Below are positions 1 through 8,305 of a stretch of DNA of 64,000 nucleotides, one piece after another. The notes under the pieces were generated by a model. That model ran no database searches, was not told where the DNA came from, and was given only the letters and a program-made list of their open reading frames with translations. Location: positions 248,001 through 312,000 of the forward strand of contig CAAGKM010000030.1 in NCBI GenBank assembly GCA_900770395.1, in the 5' to 3' direction. This DNA comes from an uncultured Prevotella sp. Its GTDB lineage: Bacteria; Bacteroidota; Bacteroidia; Bacteroidales; Bacteroidaceae. The first letter of the stretch is position 1. Each line of letters begins with the position of its first letter. Made by a program: the position numbers and the translations under genes.

Positions 1-1
1 G

Positions 2-1936
2 GTTCTCACGCTCGGTACGGCATCATGTTCTGACTATCTTGACATCTCGGGCGAGTTTAATGCGAGTCTTGGCGAGAACGAGGTTTGGGACAACCCCACT
101 TACACACGCAACTGGTACGGCGTGATCTACCGCAACCTTATGGAGTATTCCGAGACAGGCTCGGAAGTGAACGCCTTCAAGAATCCGTGGTCAAATCTTT
201 GTGGCGAGATTGCTTCGGAAAAGGCAAACTCACGTGATGTAATGACAGCAGGATTCACAGCTGCCAGCGGCAGCTATCACCGTTGGGCTACCTTTTACAA
301 GGATATTCGCCAGGCTATGATTTTCATTGAGAGGGCACACGATGAGGGTGTAGGCGACCCCACCAGCACCAATAAGCTCACTGCCGATGATATAGCACGC
401 ATGAAGGATGAGTGCCGCTTTATGATGGCGTATTTCTATTTCTCAATGTTTGAGCTTTACGGTCCTGCATGTATAGTGACTGAGATTGACGATGCTGCTG
501 AGCCGCACGTGACTGACTATGACCGTGCAACGGTTGACGAGATGGTGGCATATATTGACGGCCTGTTGGAGCCACTCTGCGATCCTACACGCTCAAAGCT
601 GCCAGAGTCGGTAATTACTTCGTTCGCTGACGGTAATTATAGCTTCAACACAAATGAGGTGGTGCGTCCCACTGTGGTTGTGGCAAAGGCACTCCGTGCA
701 AAGCTGTGGATGTATGCCGCATCGAAGCTGTTCAACGGCGGTGACGGTTCAGAGTATTACAAAGGACTGCAAGGCATGAAGAACTCAAAGGATAAGTATA
801 TCTTCCCACAGAGCAAGGACATGCAGAAATGGGTTAAGGCAAGAGACTGCGTGAAAGACCTTATCGATTATGCTGAGGCGCATCATCATGCACTATATCA
901 AGTGATTGCAAACGGAGTGGCACAGCCCGACCGCTCGTTCTACAACCTTTTCCAGGAGTATAATCAGGAGATTCTATGGTGCAGCACCAACAACAGCTAT
1001 TCAGACCAATATAAGATGGAGAAACGTACCAATCCGCGTGATGTGAACAGTTGCTACGGCACCATCGGTCCGTCACAGGATGCTGTCGACATGTTCTTCA
1101 TGGCAAATGGCCTGGCTATCGACGACCCAAACAGTGGCTACGACGAGACTGGTTTCGGAGCAGTGGAGAACCGTTGCTACGATCCGGATTTCAAGGACAA
1201 GAAGACCGACCAGAACATTTCCAACATGTATGCCAACCGTGAGCCTCGGTTCTATGCAAGCGTGGTGTATCAGGGAAGAAGCTGGTTCAAGAAATGGATG
1301 AACGGTTCACCCAGCTATTTTGTTGATTTCTCGGCTGGAGGCGGCAATGACCTTTCTAACGGTGACAACACTAAGAGCGGCTATCTGCTTGGTAAGTTCA
1401 AGAACCGTACAGTAAACCATGCCAGCGGTGACACACAGAGTTGGAAACGTGTTTCCATTATATATCGTTTGGCTGAGTTCTATCTTTTCTATGCAGAGGC
1501 ACTTAACGAGATTGACCCAAGCGACCCGGAGATTGTGGAATATATTGATAAGGTGCGCGAGCGTGCCGGTATAGCAGGCTATAAGACAATGGACGAAAAC
1601 GGCATTAAGACCGGAGTGATAGGCAATTATGAGAAACAGTTTGATGCCATACAGCATGAGCGTTATGTTGAGCTGTATTGCGAGGGACAGCGTTACTTCG
1701 ACATACGCCGCTGGATGATTTGCGGCGACAAGGGCAGAATAGGCTGCGACCAGACACGCTTTTACGGTATGAACATGAAGGGCTACAAGGATCGTACACC
1801 CGGCGACCCGACATCATTCTACACACGCACACAACTGGAGAACCGTCAGTGGAGCGACAAGCTCTATCTGTATCCTATCCACAATAATGTGGTGGAATTG
1901 TCACAGGGACGTATACCACAGAATTATGGCTGGTAA
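2..1936 (+). CDS. SusD/RagB family outer-membrane lipoprotein (5' end outside window)
   Basis: Surface glycan-binding partner of a SusC-type TonB-dependent transporter. The frame is open from base 2, and the first visible codons read VLTLGTASC, the end of a lipoprotein signal with the lipidated Cys at 26-28, so only the start codon and most of the signal are missing. About 644 residues remain, a little long for SusD. Typical SusD C-terminal features are present: YRLAEFYLFYAEALNEI, KVRERAGI and the RYVELYCEGQRYFDIRRW helix. A GTG inside the frame at 122 could be mistaken for a start but lies after the lipobox. The SusC partner should lie just upstream. A hairpin follows the gene (1981-2015), after which the PUL continues with GH18, lyase and GH2 genes. 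Family assignment is firm; the glycan it binds is inferred only from neighbours. Confidence 0.93.
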   Translation, partial: VLTLGTASCSDYLDISGEFNASLGENEVWDNPTYTRNWYGVIYRNLMEYSETGSEVNAFKNPWSNLCGEIASEKANSRDVMTAGFTAASGSYHRWATFYKDIRQAMIFIERAHDEGVGDPTSTNKLTADDIARMKDECRFMMAYFYFSMFELYGPACIVTEIDDAAEPHVTDYDRATVDEMVAYIDGLLEPLCDPTRSKLPESVITSFADGNYSFNTNEVVRPTVVVAKALRAKLWMYAASKLFNGGDGSEYYKGLQGMKNSKDKYIFPQSKDMQKWVKARDCVKDLIDYAEAHHHALYQVIANGVAQPDRSFYNLFQEYNQEILWCSTNNSYSDQYKMEKRTNPRDVNSCYGTIGPSQDAVDMFFMANGLAIDDPNSGYDETGFGAVENRCYDPDFKDKKTDQNISNMYANREPRFYASVVYQGRSWFKKWMNGSPSYFVDFSAGGGNDLSNGDNTKSGYLLGKFKNRTVNHASGDTQSWKRVSIIYRLAEFYLFYAEALNEIDPSDPEIVEYIDKVRERAGIAGYKTMDENGIKTGVIGNYEKQFDAIQHERYVELYCEGQRYFDIRRWMICGDKGRIGCDQTRFYGMNMKGYKDRTPGDPTSFYTRTQLENRQWSDKLYLYPIHNNVVELSQGRIPQNYGW

Positions 1937-1980
1937 TTAGTAAAATTTTTTCTGTGATATTTTAGATTTAAATTAGTTGA

Positions 1981-2030
1981 GGGACTGTGTCATACTTATT
2001 ATCCGGCACAGTCCCCCCTACATATTTTTA
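1981..2030 (+). terminator. Hairpin after susD, possible partial terminator inside PUL 1
   Basis: GGGACTGTG (1981-1989) pairs exactly with CACAGTCCC (2007-2015) around a 17-nt loop. It is followed by C-rich then T-rich sequence (CATATTTTTAT), so the U-tract is imperfect. The next gene starts about 50 nt later with no recognisable TAnnTTTG promoter between, so the downstream enzymes probably depend on read-through. The stem and flanks resemble the terminator at 12606-12650. Confidence 0.6.
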
Positions 2031-2080
2031 TAATGTACATATAAGTGTTACAGGAATTCACACCTAAAACAGGAAATAAA

Positions 2081-3112
2081 ATGCAACGACTTAAAAAATT
2101 ATTATTTGCGGTTATGGCAGTGGCTGTCATGTTTCCGTGTATGGGAAATGCAGCTTGCAAGGGAAAGAAAAAAAGTGATAAAGTGATAGTGGCTTATGTC
2201 ACCTCATGGAGCAAAATCATGCCCGATCCTCAGTATATGACCCACATAAACTATGCTTTTGGCAGTGTCAGCGAGACATTCAACGGTGTAACCGTGGATA
2301 ATGAGCGACGTTTGTGCGACATAGCTGCTATAAAACACCGGCACCCTAATCTGAAAGTGATACTGTCGATAGGAGGATGGGGAAGCGGACGTTTTAGCGA
2401 GATGGCTGCCGACGATGCTCTGCGTAAGGCTTTTGCCCGCGACTGCAGGCGTGTGGTGGACCAGTACCGTCTCGATGGAATTGACATTGACTGGGAATAT
2501 CCCACAAGCAATGCCGCAGGTATTTCGGCATCACCCGATGACACTGGCAACTTTACACTGCTTATGCGCGACATACGCAAAGCCATAGGCAAGAAGAAGC
2601 TGCTCACTCTTGCCACCGTGGCCTCAGCTCAGTATATTGACCTCAAGGCCATCATGCCCTACGTCGACTTTGTCAACATCATGTCATACGATATGGGCGG
2701 AGCACCCAAGCACCACTCTGCGCTCTACGAGTCGGCTAATACGGGATGGATGACTGCCCACGGTGCGGTACAGGCTCACATCAAGGCTGGGGTGCCTGCT
2801 GAGAAGCTGGTGCTGGGCATGCCGTTCTACGGACGTGGCGGTACCGATTATCCAAATTTTCAGGACTATAGCAAAATATGCAAGGACAAGAACTATATGG
2901 AGTGTTGGGATGATGAGGCGAAAGTGCCGTATCTTGCCGACAAAGACGGTAAGCTGGTGTGTGGATATGACAATCCCCGTTCGCTTGCCATCAAATGCCG
3001 CTATGTCTGGGAACACGGTTTGCTGGGAGCAATGTATTGGGATTATGCCGGCGATAACGACCAGAACGATCTGCGCCGTGCGGTGTTTGATGGTATCATG
3101 AAAGTGAAATAA
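2081..3112 (+). CDS. GH18 family chitinase-like glycoside hydrolase
   Basis: Predicted exported GH18 enzyme of 343 residues. M1-A24 looks like a signal peptide ending near GNAAC, possibly a lipoprotein. GH18 marks: SIGGWG on strand 3, the catalytic DGIDIDWEYP (DxxDxDxE, proton donor E139), MSYDMGG, MPFYGRG and the WDYAGD strand. The MPFYGRG segment leads into a chitinase-insertion-like stretch, so it resembles true chitinases more than the shorter SusE-like GH18 proteins of some PULs. The frame is open from a GTG at 2045, but ATG 2081 is preceded by AGGAAATAAA and starts the signal peptide, so it is preferred. It lies in the PUL 1 operon between SusD and a lyase-GH88 fusion. Family members hydrolyse beta-1,4-GlcNAc linkages by substrate-assisted catalysis; the actual substrate is not shown here. 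Confidence 0.88.
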   Translation: MQRLKKLLFAVMAVAVMFPCMGNAACKGKKKSDKVIVAYVTSWSKIMPDPQYMTHINYAFGSVSETFNGVTVDNERRLCDIAAIKHRHPNLKVILSIGGWGSGRFSEMAADDALRKAFARDCRRVVDQYRLDGIDIDWEYPTSNAAGISASPDDTGNFTLLMRDIRKAIGKKKLLTLATVASAQYIDLKAIMPYVDFVNIMSYDMGGAPKHHSALYESANTGWMTAHGAVQAHIKAGVPAEKLVLGMPFYGRGGTDYPNFQDYSKICKDKNYMECWDDEAKVPYLADKDGKLVCGYDNPRSLAIKCRYVWEHGLLGAMYWDYAGDNDQNDLRRAVFDGIMKVK

Positions 3113-3135
3113 TAGAAAAATAAGTTAGATAGGTT

Positions 3136-5562
3136 ATGAAAATAAAAGAAGTTAGAGCCTATAGTTTCTACCATGAGACTTGTGCTAAAATCTTTTCTGT
3201 ATGCTGTGCGGGAGTTATTGCACATGTCATGATGATGGTGCCTGGCTGTATGCAGGCACAGTCGGTGTGGGACGCCAGGCATTTGCAAAATGTTAAGGAA
3301 TCAATCAGTCAGCCTTTCTATGCCGCCTCATACCAGGCATTGAAGGCAAACGCCGACAAGTTGCTTGACGAGCAACCGCTCTCAGTGATGATGAAAGAGA
3401 AGACACCCAACAGCGGCGACAAGCACGACTATATGAGTCAGGCACGCTACACATGGCCCGACCCGACGAAACCCGACGGACTGCCTTACATCACACGCGA
3501 CGGAGAGACCAATCCTGAGATTTACAAGCTCGACCGCGGCCGTCTCGGCTCCACCGCCAACCGCATCACTACGCTTTCTCTCGCTTGGTATTTCAGCGGT
3601 GAGGAAAAATATGCTCAGAAGGCAACGGAACTGATACGGGTGTGGTTTCTAAACAAGGCAACACGTATGAATCCTAACCTGGAGTATGCACAGGTGATAC
3701 CGGGACAAGACAACAACAAGGGCCGCTGCTACGGAGTGATTGATGGTTACTCGTTTGTGGAGATGCTCGACGCAGTGGCGCTGCTGGAGCAGTCGAAGGC
3801 GTTCACCGCCAAGGACAGCAAACAGTTGAAGGCGTGGTTCACAAAGTTCAATCAGTGGATGCTCACCAGCAAGCAGGGCAGGGAAGAGGCGGCAGGAGCC
3901 AACAACCACAGTGTGGCATACGACGCACAGGTGATAGCCTACGCCCTGTATACAGGCAACATAAAGCTGGCGCGGAAGATTATCAGCGATTTTCCCGAGA
4001 AGCGCATCTACCCACAGGTGGCATCCGACGGCAAACAGCCGCACGAGTTGCGCCGCACACTTGCCTTCCACTATTCTCAATACAATCTTGCCCATTTCAT
4101 CGACATCATGCTCATGGCAAAGAAATTAGGCATTGACATCGACAACGCAACATCTGCCGATGGACGCAACTTCTATAAGGCAATGGACTTCCTTGCCGGA
4201 TATGTGGGCAAGAGCCTGAGCGAATGGCACTATAAGCAGATAAGCGGTTGGGAGGCATCGCAGCAGAACTTCTGCAAGGATCTCTACCGCACTGCCGCAT
4301 ATCTCAACCCTGCCCGCAAGGACTATCTGCGCATCTACAAAAAGAACCGTGTGCTCGACATGCACGACATTTTCAACCTTCTGTATGTGGATGCCACAGC
4401 TACAGACCATGCCTATGCCTTTGCAGCCGGACAGCTGGAGTATGCAATGAAGTGTGCCGACAAGGCACGCAAGGAGGAGAAGAATGCCGCCAAACGCCGC
4501 GTTGAGCCGCGTACAATCAACAAGGACGGCTCGCTTGCCATGGTGCACCCCCACGACTGGTGCTCGGGGTTCTTCCCAGGCTCGTTGTGGCAGGTGTATG
4601 CCTACGCTCACAGCGACTTCTGGCGCCAGAGCGCAATATCATGGACATGGCCTATCGAGGAGTCTAAATGGCACAGGGGTACCCACGACCTGGGATTTAT
4701 GATGTACGACAGCTTCGGTAAGGCTTACGACCTAACCGGCGAGCGTTCCTATCGCGATGTGGTGGTGCAGAGTGCCAAGACGCTCATCACCCGGTACAGC
4801 CCGAAGGTGAAGAGCATCCGCTCTTGGGATCACAATCGCGACAAGTGGAAATATCCCGTAATCATCGACAATATGATGAATCTTGAGATGCTCTTCCGTG
4901 CCACACAGATAACGGGCGATTCCACATTCTGGAAGGTGGCGGTGAATCATGCTAACACAACAATGAAGAACCACTTCCGCAAGGACTATTCTTCTTATCA
5001 TGTGGTCGACTACGACCCAGAGACGGGCGAGGTGCGCATGAAATGCACCCACCAGGGCAATGCCGATGACTCGTTCTGGAGCCGCGGACAGGGCTGGGGA
5101 CTCTACGGCTTTGCCATGTGCTACCGTTTCACCAAGGACGAGGCTTATCTGAAGCAGAGCGAGAATATTGCCGACTTCTTCCTCAGCTTGCCCAACATGC
5201 CAGCCGACGGAGTGCCCTACTGGGACATGAAGCTGGATGCCATCAGCAAATGTACGCCGGAGAACATCAGTCCTGATGTGCCGCGCGATGCCTCTGCCGC
5301 AGCCCTCATCGCCTCAGGACTGTATGAGCTTTGCACGTATGTGGCTCCAGAGAAAGGCAAGCGGTACAGGGCTTTTGCCGACAAGATTGTGGACAGTCTC
5401 AACAAGCATTATCAGGCAGAGCCTGGCACCCATTATGGTTTTCTGTTGCTCCATTCCACGGGGCATCATCCCGCCGGTTCGGAGATAGACGTGCCGCTGA
5501 ACTATGCTGACTACTATTATCTGGAGGCACTGGCACGCAAGGATGCGCTCGACATGAAATAA
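3136..5562 (+). CDS. Fusion of alginate-lyase-superfamily polysaccharide lyase and GH88 unsaturated uronyl hydrolase
   Basis: 808 residues with a long N-terminal signal (to about QAQS, residue 37). Residues about 60-400 resemble the (alpha/alpha)-barrel lyase fold of alginate_lyase (PF05426) proteins, possibly family PL38. Candidate catalytic residues are N256-N257-H258 and R306/R307 with H312-Y313. Residues about 455-805 are a GH88 domain: HDLGF with D518 and IDNMMNL with D578 match the two catalytic Asp of unsaturated glucuronyl hydrolases, and SRGQGWGLYGF is a GH88 signature. The lyase would cut a uronic-acid polymer by beta-elimination and the GH88 half would remove the 4,5-unsaturated uronic acid it creates. 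There is no stop or frameshift between the halves, and the joining segment is charged and Lys/Arg-rich. GH88 assignment is confident; the exact lyase family and substrate (glucuronan is one guess) are not. Confidence 0.85.
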   Translation: MKIKEVRAYSFYHETCAKIFSVCCAGVIAHVMMMVPGCMQAQSVWDARHLQNVKESISQPFYAASYQALKANADKLLDEQPLSVMMKEKTPNSGDKHDYMSQARYTWPDPTKPDGLPYITRDGETNPEIYKLDRGRLGSTANRITTLSLAWYFSGEEKYAQKATELIRVWFLNKATRMNPNLEYAQVIPGQDNNKGRCYGVIDGYSFVEMLDAVALLEQSKAFTAKDSKQLKAWFTKFNQWMLTSKQGREEAAGANNHSVAYDAQVIAYALYTGNIKLARKIISDFPEKRIYPQVASDGKQPHELRRTLAFHYSQYNLAHFIDIMLMAKKLGIDIDNATSADGRNFYKAMDFLAGYVGKSLSEWHYKQISGWEASQQNFCKDLYRTAAYLNPARKDYLRIYKKNRVLDMHDIFNLLYVDATATDHAYAFAAGQLEYAMKCADKARKEEKNAAKRRVEPRTINKDGSLAMVHPHDWCSGFFPGSLWQVYAYAHSDFWRQSAISWTWPIEESKWHRGTHDLGFMMYDSFGKAYDLTGERSYRDVVVQSAKTLITRYSPKVKSIRSWDHNRDKWKYPVIIDNMMNLEMLFRATQITGDSTFWKVAVNHANTTMKNHFRKDYSSYHVVDYDPETGEVRMKCTHQGNADDSFWSRGQGWGLYGFAMCYRFTKDEAYLKQSENIADFFLSLPNMPADGVPYWDMKLDAISKCTPENISPDVPRDASAAALIASGLYELCTYVAPEKGKRYRAFADKIVDSLNKHYQAEPGTHYGFLLLHSTGHHPAGSEIDVPLNYADYYYLEALARKDALDMK

Positions 5563-5585
5563 AAAAGCAATGGCTTAAAAACTAT

Positions 5586-8246
5586 ATGAAAACATACATA
5601 ACGCTACTCTGTCTGCTGCTGTGCGGGGTGATGCCCGTATCGGCACAGCGTCACACACAGACTATCAACGACAGTTGGCGGTTCTATAAGGGCGAGTGTG
5701 CCGCCGCTGCCGACAGTGCATATAACGACAAGGAGTGGGTTGCGGTGCAGCTGCCCCATACATGGAACACCGATGCCTACAAAGTGAAGGATTATTATCG
5801 CGGCATAGGATGGTACCGCCGTACACTGAATATCCCCGCAGAGTGGAGCGGCAGGCAGCTGTTTCTGAAGTTCGACGCGGCAAGCAAGGCTGCCACTGTG
5901 TATGTCAACGGGCGCAGGGTGGGCGACCATGCCGGCGGCTACACTGCCTTCACCTTTGACATCACATCGTATGTCACTCCCGGCAAGCCTAACTCATTGG
6001 CTGTGATGGTTGACAATGCACGGACTGACATTGCACCGATATCTGCCGACTTTACATTTTTTGGCGGCATCTACCGCGATGTGTGGCTCACCGCTGTGCC
6101 CAAGCAGCACATCAATCTTGTTGACCACGGTTCCGACGGTGTGTTTGTAAGCACGCCTCAGGTGTCAGAGCGCCAGGCCATGATAGCTGTGCGAGGCAGT
6201 CTGAAAAACGATGCAGGGAGCAAGGCTGCGGTGGAGCTTGTAAACACTGTGTGCCATCCCGACGGGCACATACTGCACACATCACACCAGACAATAATAC
6301 TGCCCCCCGGCGAGACACGTGACTTCAGCACCACGATGCCGCCCGTTGCCAATCCCCTGCTATGGACACCCGAGACACCGCATTTGTATAAGGTGGTGAC
6401 GGTGGTGCGCGACCGCAAGACCAAGGCAGAGCTTGACCGCACTGAGCATTACGCAGGGTTGCGTTGGTTCCGCTTCGATGCCAACAGGGGATTTTTCCTC
6501 AACGGCAAGCCTTACAAGCTGCGAGGCATCTGCCGCCATCAGGACCAGAAGCCGATAGGTGTGGCAATGACCGACGAGATGCACCGCCGCGACTTCAGGC
6601 TGATGAAGGACATGGGTGCAAACTTCATACGTATTTCACACTATCCTCAGGACGATGCACTGCTGGAGATGTGCGACCGCATGGGTATGCTGGCATGGGA
6701 GGAAATACCCATAATCGACATTGTGCCCGACACTCCCGGATATGGCGACAACTGCGAGCGCAACCTGCGTGAGATGATTCGTCAGCACTACAGCCATCCA
6801 TGCGTGGTGACATGGGGATATATGAACGAGATTCTGCTTGTGACACAGCGGCGCTACAAGACCGAGGCACAGCTGAAACCTGTATTGGAACGCACATTGC
6901 AGCTGGCAAAGCGACTGGAGAAAGCGCTCAAGGAGGAAGACAACACGAGGGTGAGCACCATGGCTTTCCACGGTAGCGACGACTACAATAAGGTGGGACT
7001 CAGCGGCATCACCGACATTGTGGGATGGAATCTGTACAACGGCTGGTATGGCGGCAATCTTTCGGGCTTTGAGCAGTTTCTTGCCTCGCAGCACAGCAGC
7101 CAGCCCGATCATCCCATGATTGTGAGCGAGTATGGTGCCGGTTCCGACCGCCGCCTGCACAGCATGGAGCCAAAGGCTTTTGATTTCAGCATGGAGTATC
7201 AGCAGAAGTATTTGGAACATTATCTGCCTGTGCTTGAAAACACTGACTATGTGTGCGGAGGCACTCACTGGAACTTCATCGACTTCTCATCGGCATTGCG
7301 CGATGAGTCCATGCCACGCATCAACAACAAGGGACTGGTGGGCTCCGACCGCACACCCAAGGACGTGTACTATTATTACAAGGCAGCATGGCGCAAGGAC
7401 ATCCCCGTGGTCCATATAGCCAGCCGCGACTGGACCTGCCGCACGGGCATCAGTCACGATGCGCAGCCTGTGATGCAGCCAGTGAAGGTTTACACCAATA
7501 TGGCAGAGGTGGAACTGTTTGCCGACGGTAAGTCGTTGGGCAGGCAAAAGACCGACAACTACATGGCAATATTCCAGGTGCCGTTCACTTCAGGACGCCA
7601 TTTCATAAAGGCTGTGGGGACTACGGGACAGGGCCCGGCAACCGCTGCCGGCAATGCCGAACCTGCCGTTGCCGATGCGCTGATAATCGACTTCAATGCC
7701 GTGCCTGCAAAGCCTGCCGACCTGTTTGCCTGCCCTATGGCTGAGTTGGCAGTAAACGTTGGCAGCAACTGTTTCTTCACTTCCGATGAAAGCAATCTCA
7801 CATGGCTACCCGACCAGCCTTATACCAAGGGTACTTGGGGATATGTGGGCGGAAAGGCACACAGCACCCAGACCGAGATATTAAACACCGCCGACGGTCC
7901 GCTGTTCCAGACCCTGCGCAACGAGATTGAGGGGTACCGCTTCGATGTGCCTCAAGGCAGCTATGAACTGGAACTGCTTTTTGCCGACGTGTCGCATAAT
8001 GGCGGAAGCTCTGCCGCCTATCTCCTCGGGCGCGGCGATGCAATGGGAGAAAATGGCGAAAATGTGTTTTCTGTCACAGTCAACGGTACTGCCGTCGACA
8101 ATCTCTCGCCAGGCTGGGAAAGCGGATATTTCCATACCGTCCGCAAGAAATACTATGTCACTGCCGGCGACAACGGCATCGACATACGTTTCACCGCCAA
8201 AAGCGGCAAATGCTTCCTCAATGCAATAAAGTTGAGAAAGCTGTGA
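5586..8246 (+). CDS. GH2 family beta-glycosidase (beta-glucuronidase or beta-galactosidase) with malectin-like C-terminus
   Basis: 886 residues, signal peptide MKTYITLLCLLLCGVMPVSA. Layout: jelly-roll sugar-binding domain (about 40-190), immunoglobulin-like domain (about 195-295), TIM barrel (about 300-610), a beta domain, then a malectin-like carbohydrate-binding domain (about 735-886, ending with SGKCFLNAIKLRKL). The acid/base is E415 in WGYMNE and the nucleophile E515 in VSEYGAG. A later NNKGL stretch fits the N-x-K motif linked to beta-glucuronidases, but related beta-galactosidases can also match it. It is the fourth visible PUL 1 gene, 23 nt after the lyase-GH88 fusion. Its leader and first 15 codons are nearly the same as those of the second GH2 gene at 9829, so the two may be old duplicates. 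Confidence 0.92.
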   Translation: MKTYITLLCLLLCGVMPVSAQRHTQTINDSWRFYKGECAAAADSAYNDKEWVAVQLPHTWNTDAYKVKDYYRGIGWYRRTLNIPAEWSGRQLFLKFDAASKAATVYVNGRRVGDHAGGYTAFTFDITSYVTPGKPNSLAVMVDNARTDIAPISADFTFFGGIYRDVWLTAVPKQHINLVDHGSDGVFVSTPQVSERQAMIAVRGSLKNDAGSKAAVELVNTVCHPDGHILHTSHQTIILPPGETRDFSTTMPPVANPLLWTPETPHLYKVVTVVRDRKTKAELDRTEHYAGLRWFRFDANRGFFLNGKPYKLRGICRHQDQKPIGVAMTDEMHRRDFRLMKDMGANFIRISHYPQDDALLEMCDRMGMLAWEEIPIIDIVPDTPGYGDNCERNLREMIRQHYSHPCVVTWGYMNEILLVTQRRYKTEAQLKPVLERTLQLAKRLEKALKEEDNTRVSTMAFHGSDDYNKVGLSGITDIVGWNLYNGWYGGNLSGFEQFLASQHSSQPDHPMIVSEYGAGSDRRLHSMEPKAFDFSMEYQQKYLEHYLPVLENTDYVCGGTHWNFIDFSSALRDESMPRINNKGLVGSDRTPKDVYYYYKAAWRKDIPVVHIASRDWTCRTGISHDAQPVMQPVKVYTNMAEVELFADGKSLGRQKTDNYMAIFQVPFTSGRHFIKAVGTTGQGPATAAGNAEPAVADALIIDFNAVPAKPADLFACPMAELAVNVGSNCFFTSDESNLTWLPDQPYTKGTWGYVGGKAHSTQTEILNTADGPLFQTLRNEIEGYRFDVPQGSYELELLFADVSHNGGSSAAYLLGRGDAMGENGENVFSVTVNGTAVDNLSPGWESGYFHTVRKKYYVTAGDNGIDIRFTAKSGKCFLNAIKLRKL

Positions 8247-8305
8247 GTTTTTTAAAGGGAGTAAAAAGGAGTTAAGGGACAAATGTTTTAAACGCTTAAA
8301 TATAT

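Noticed and set aside
122..124. GTG as the start of the first SusD gene
   Set aside because: The same frame is open upstream and encodes a lipobox Cys at 26-28, so the GTG is internal.
3136..5562. Lyase-GH88 fusion as an assembly error
   Set aside because: The frame is open throughout, the junction is not at a repeat, and both halves have the same codon use. A wrong join cannot be ruled out without reads but nothing suggests it.
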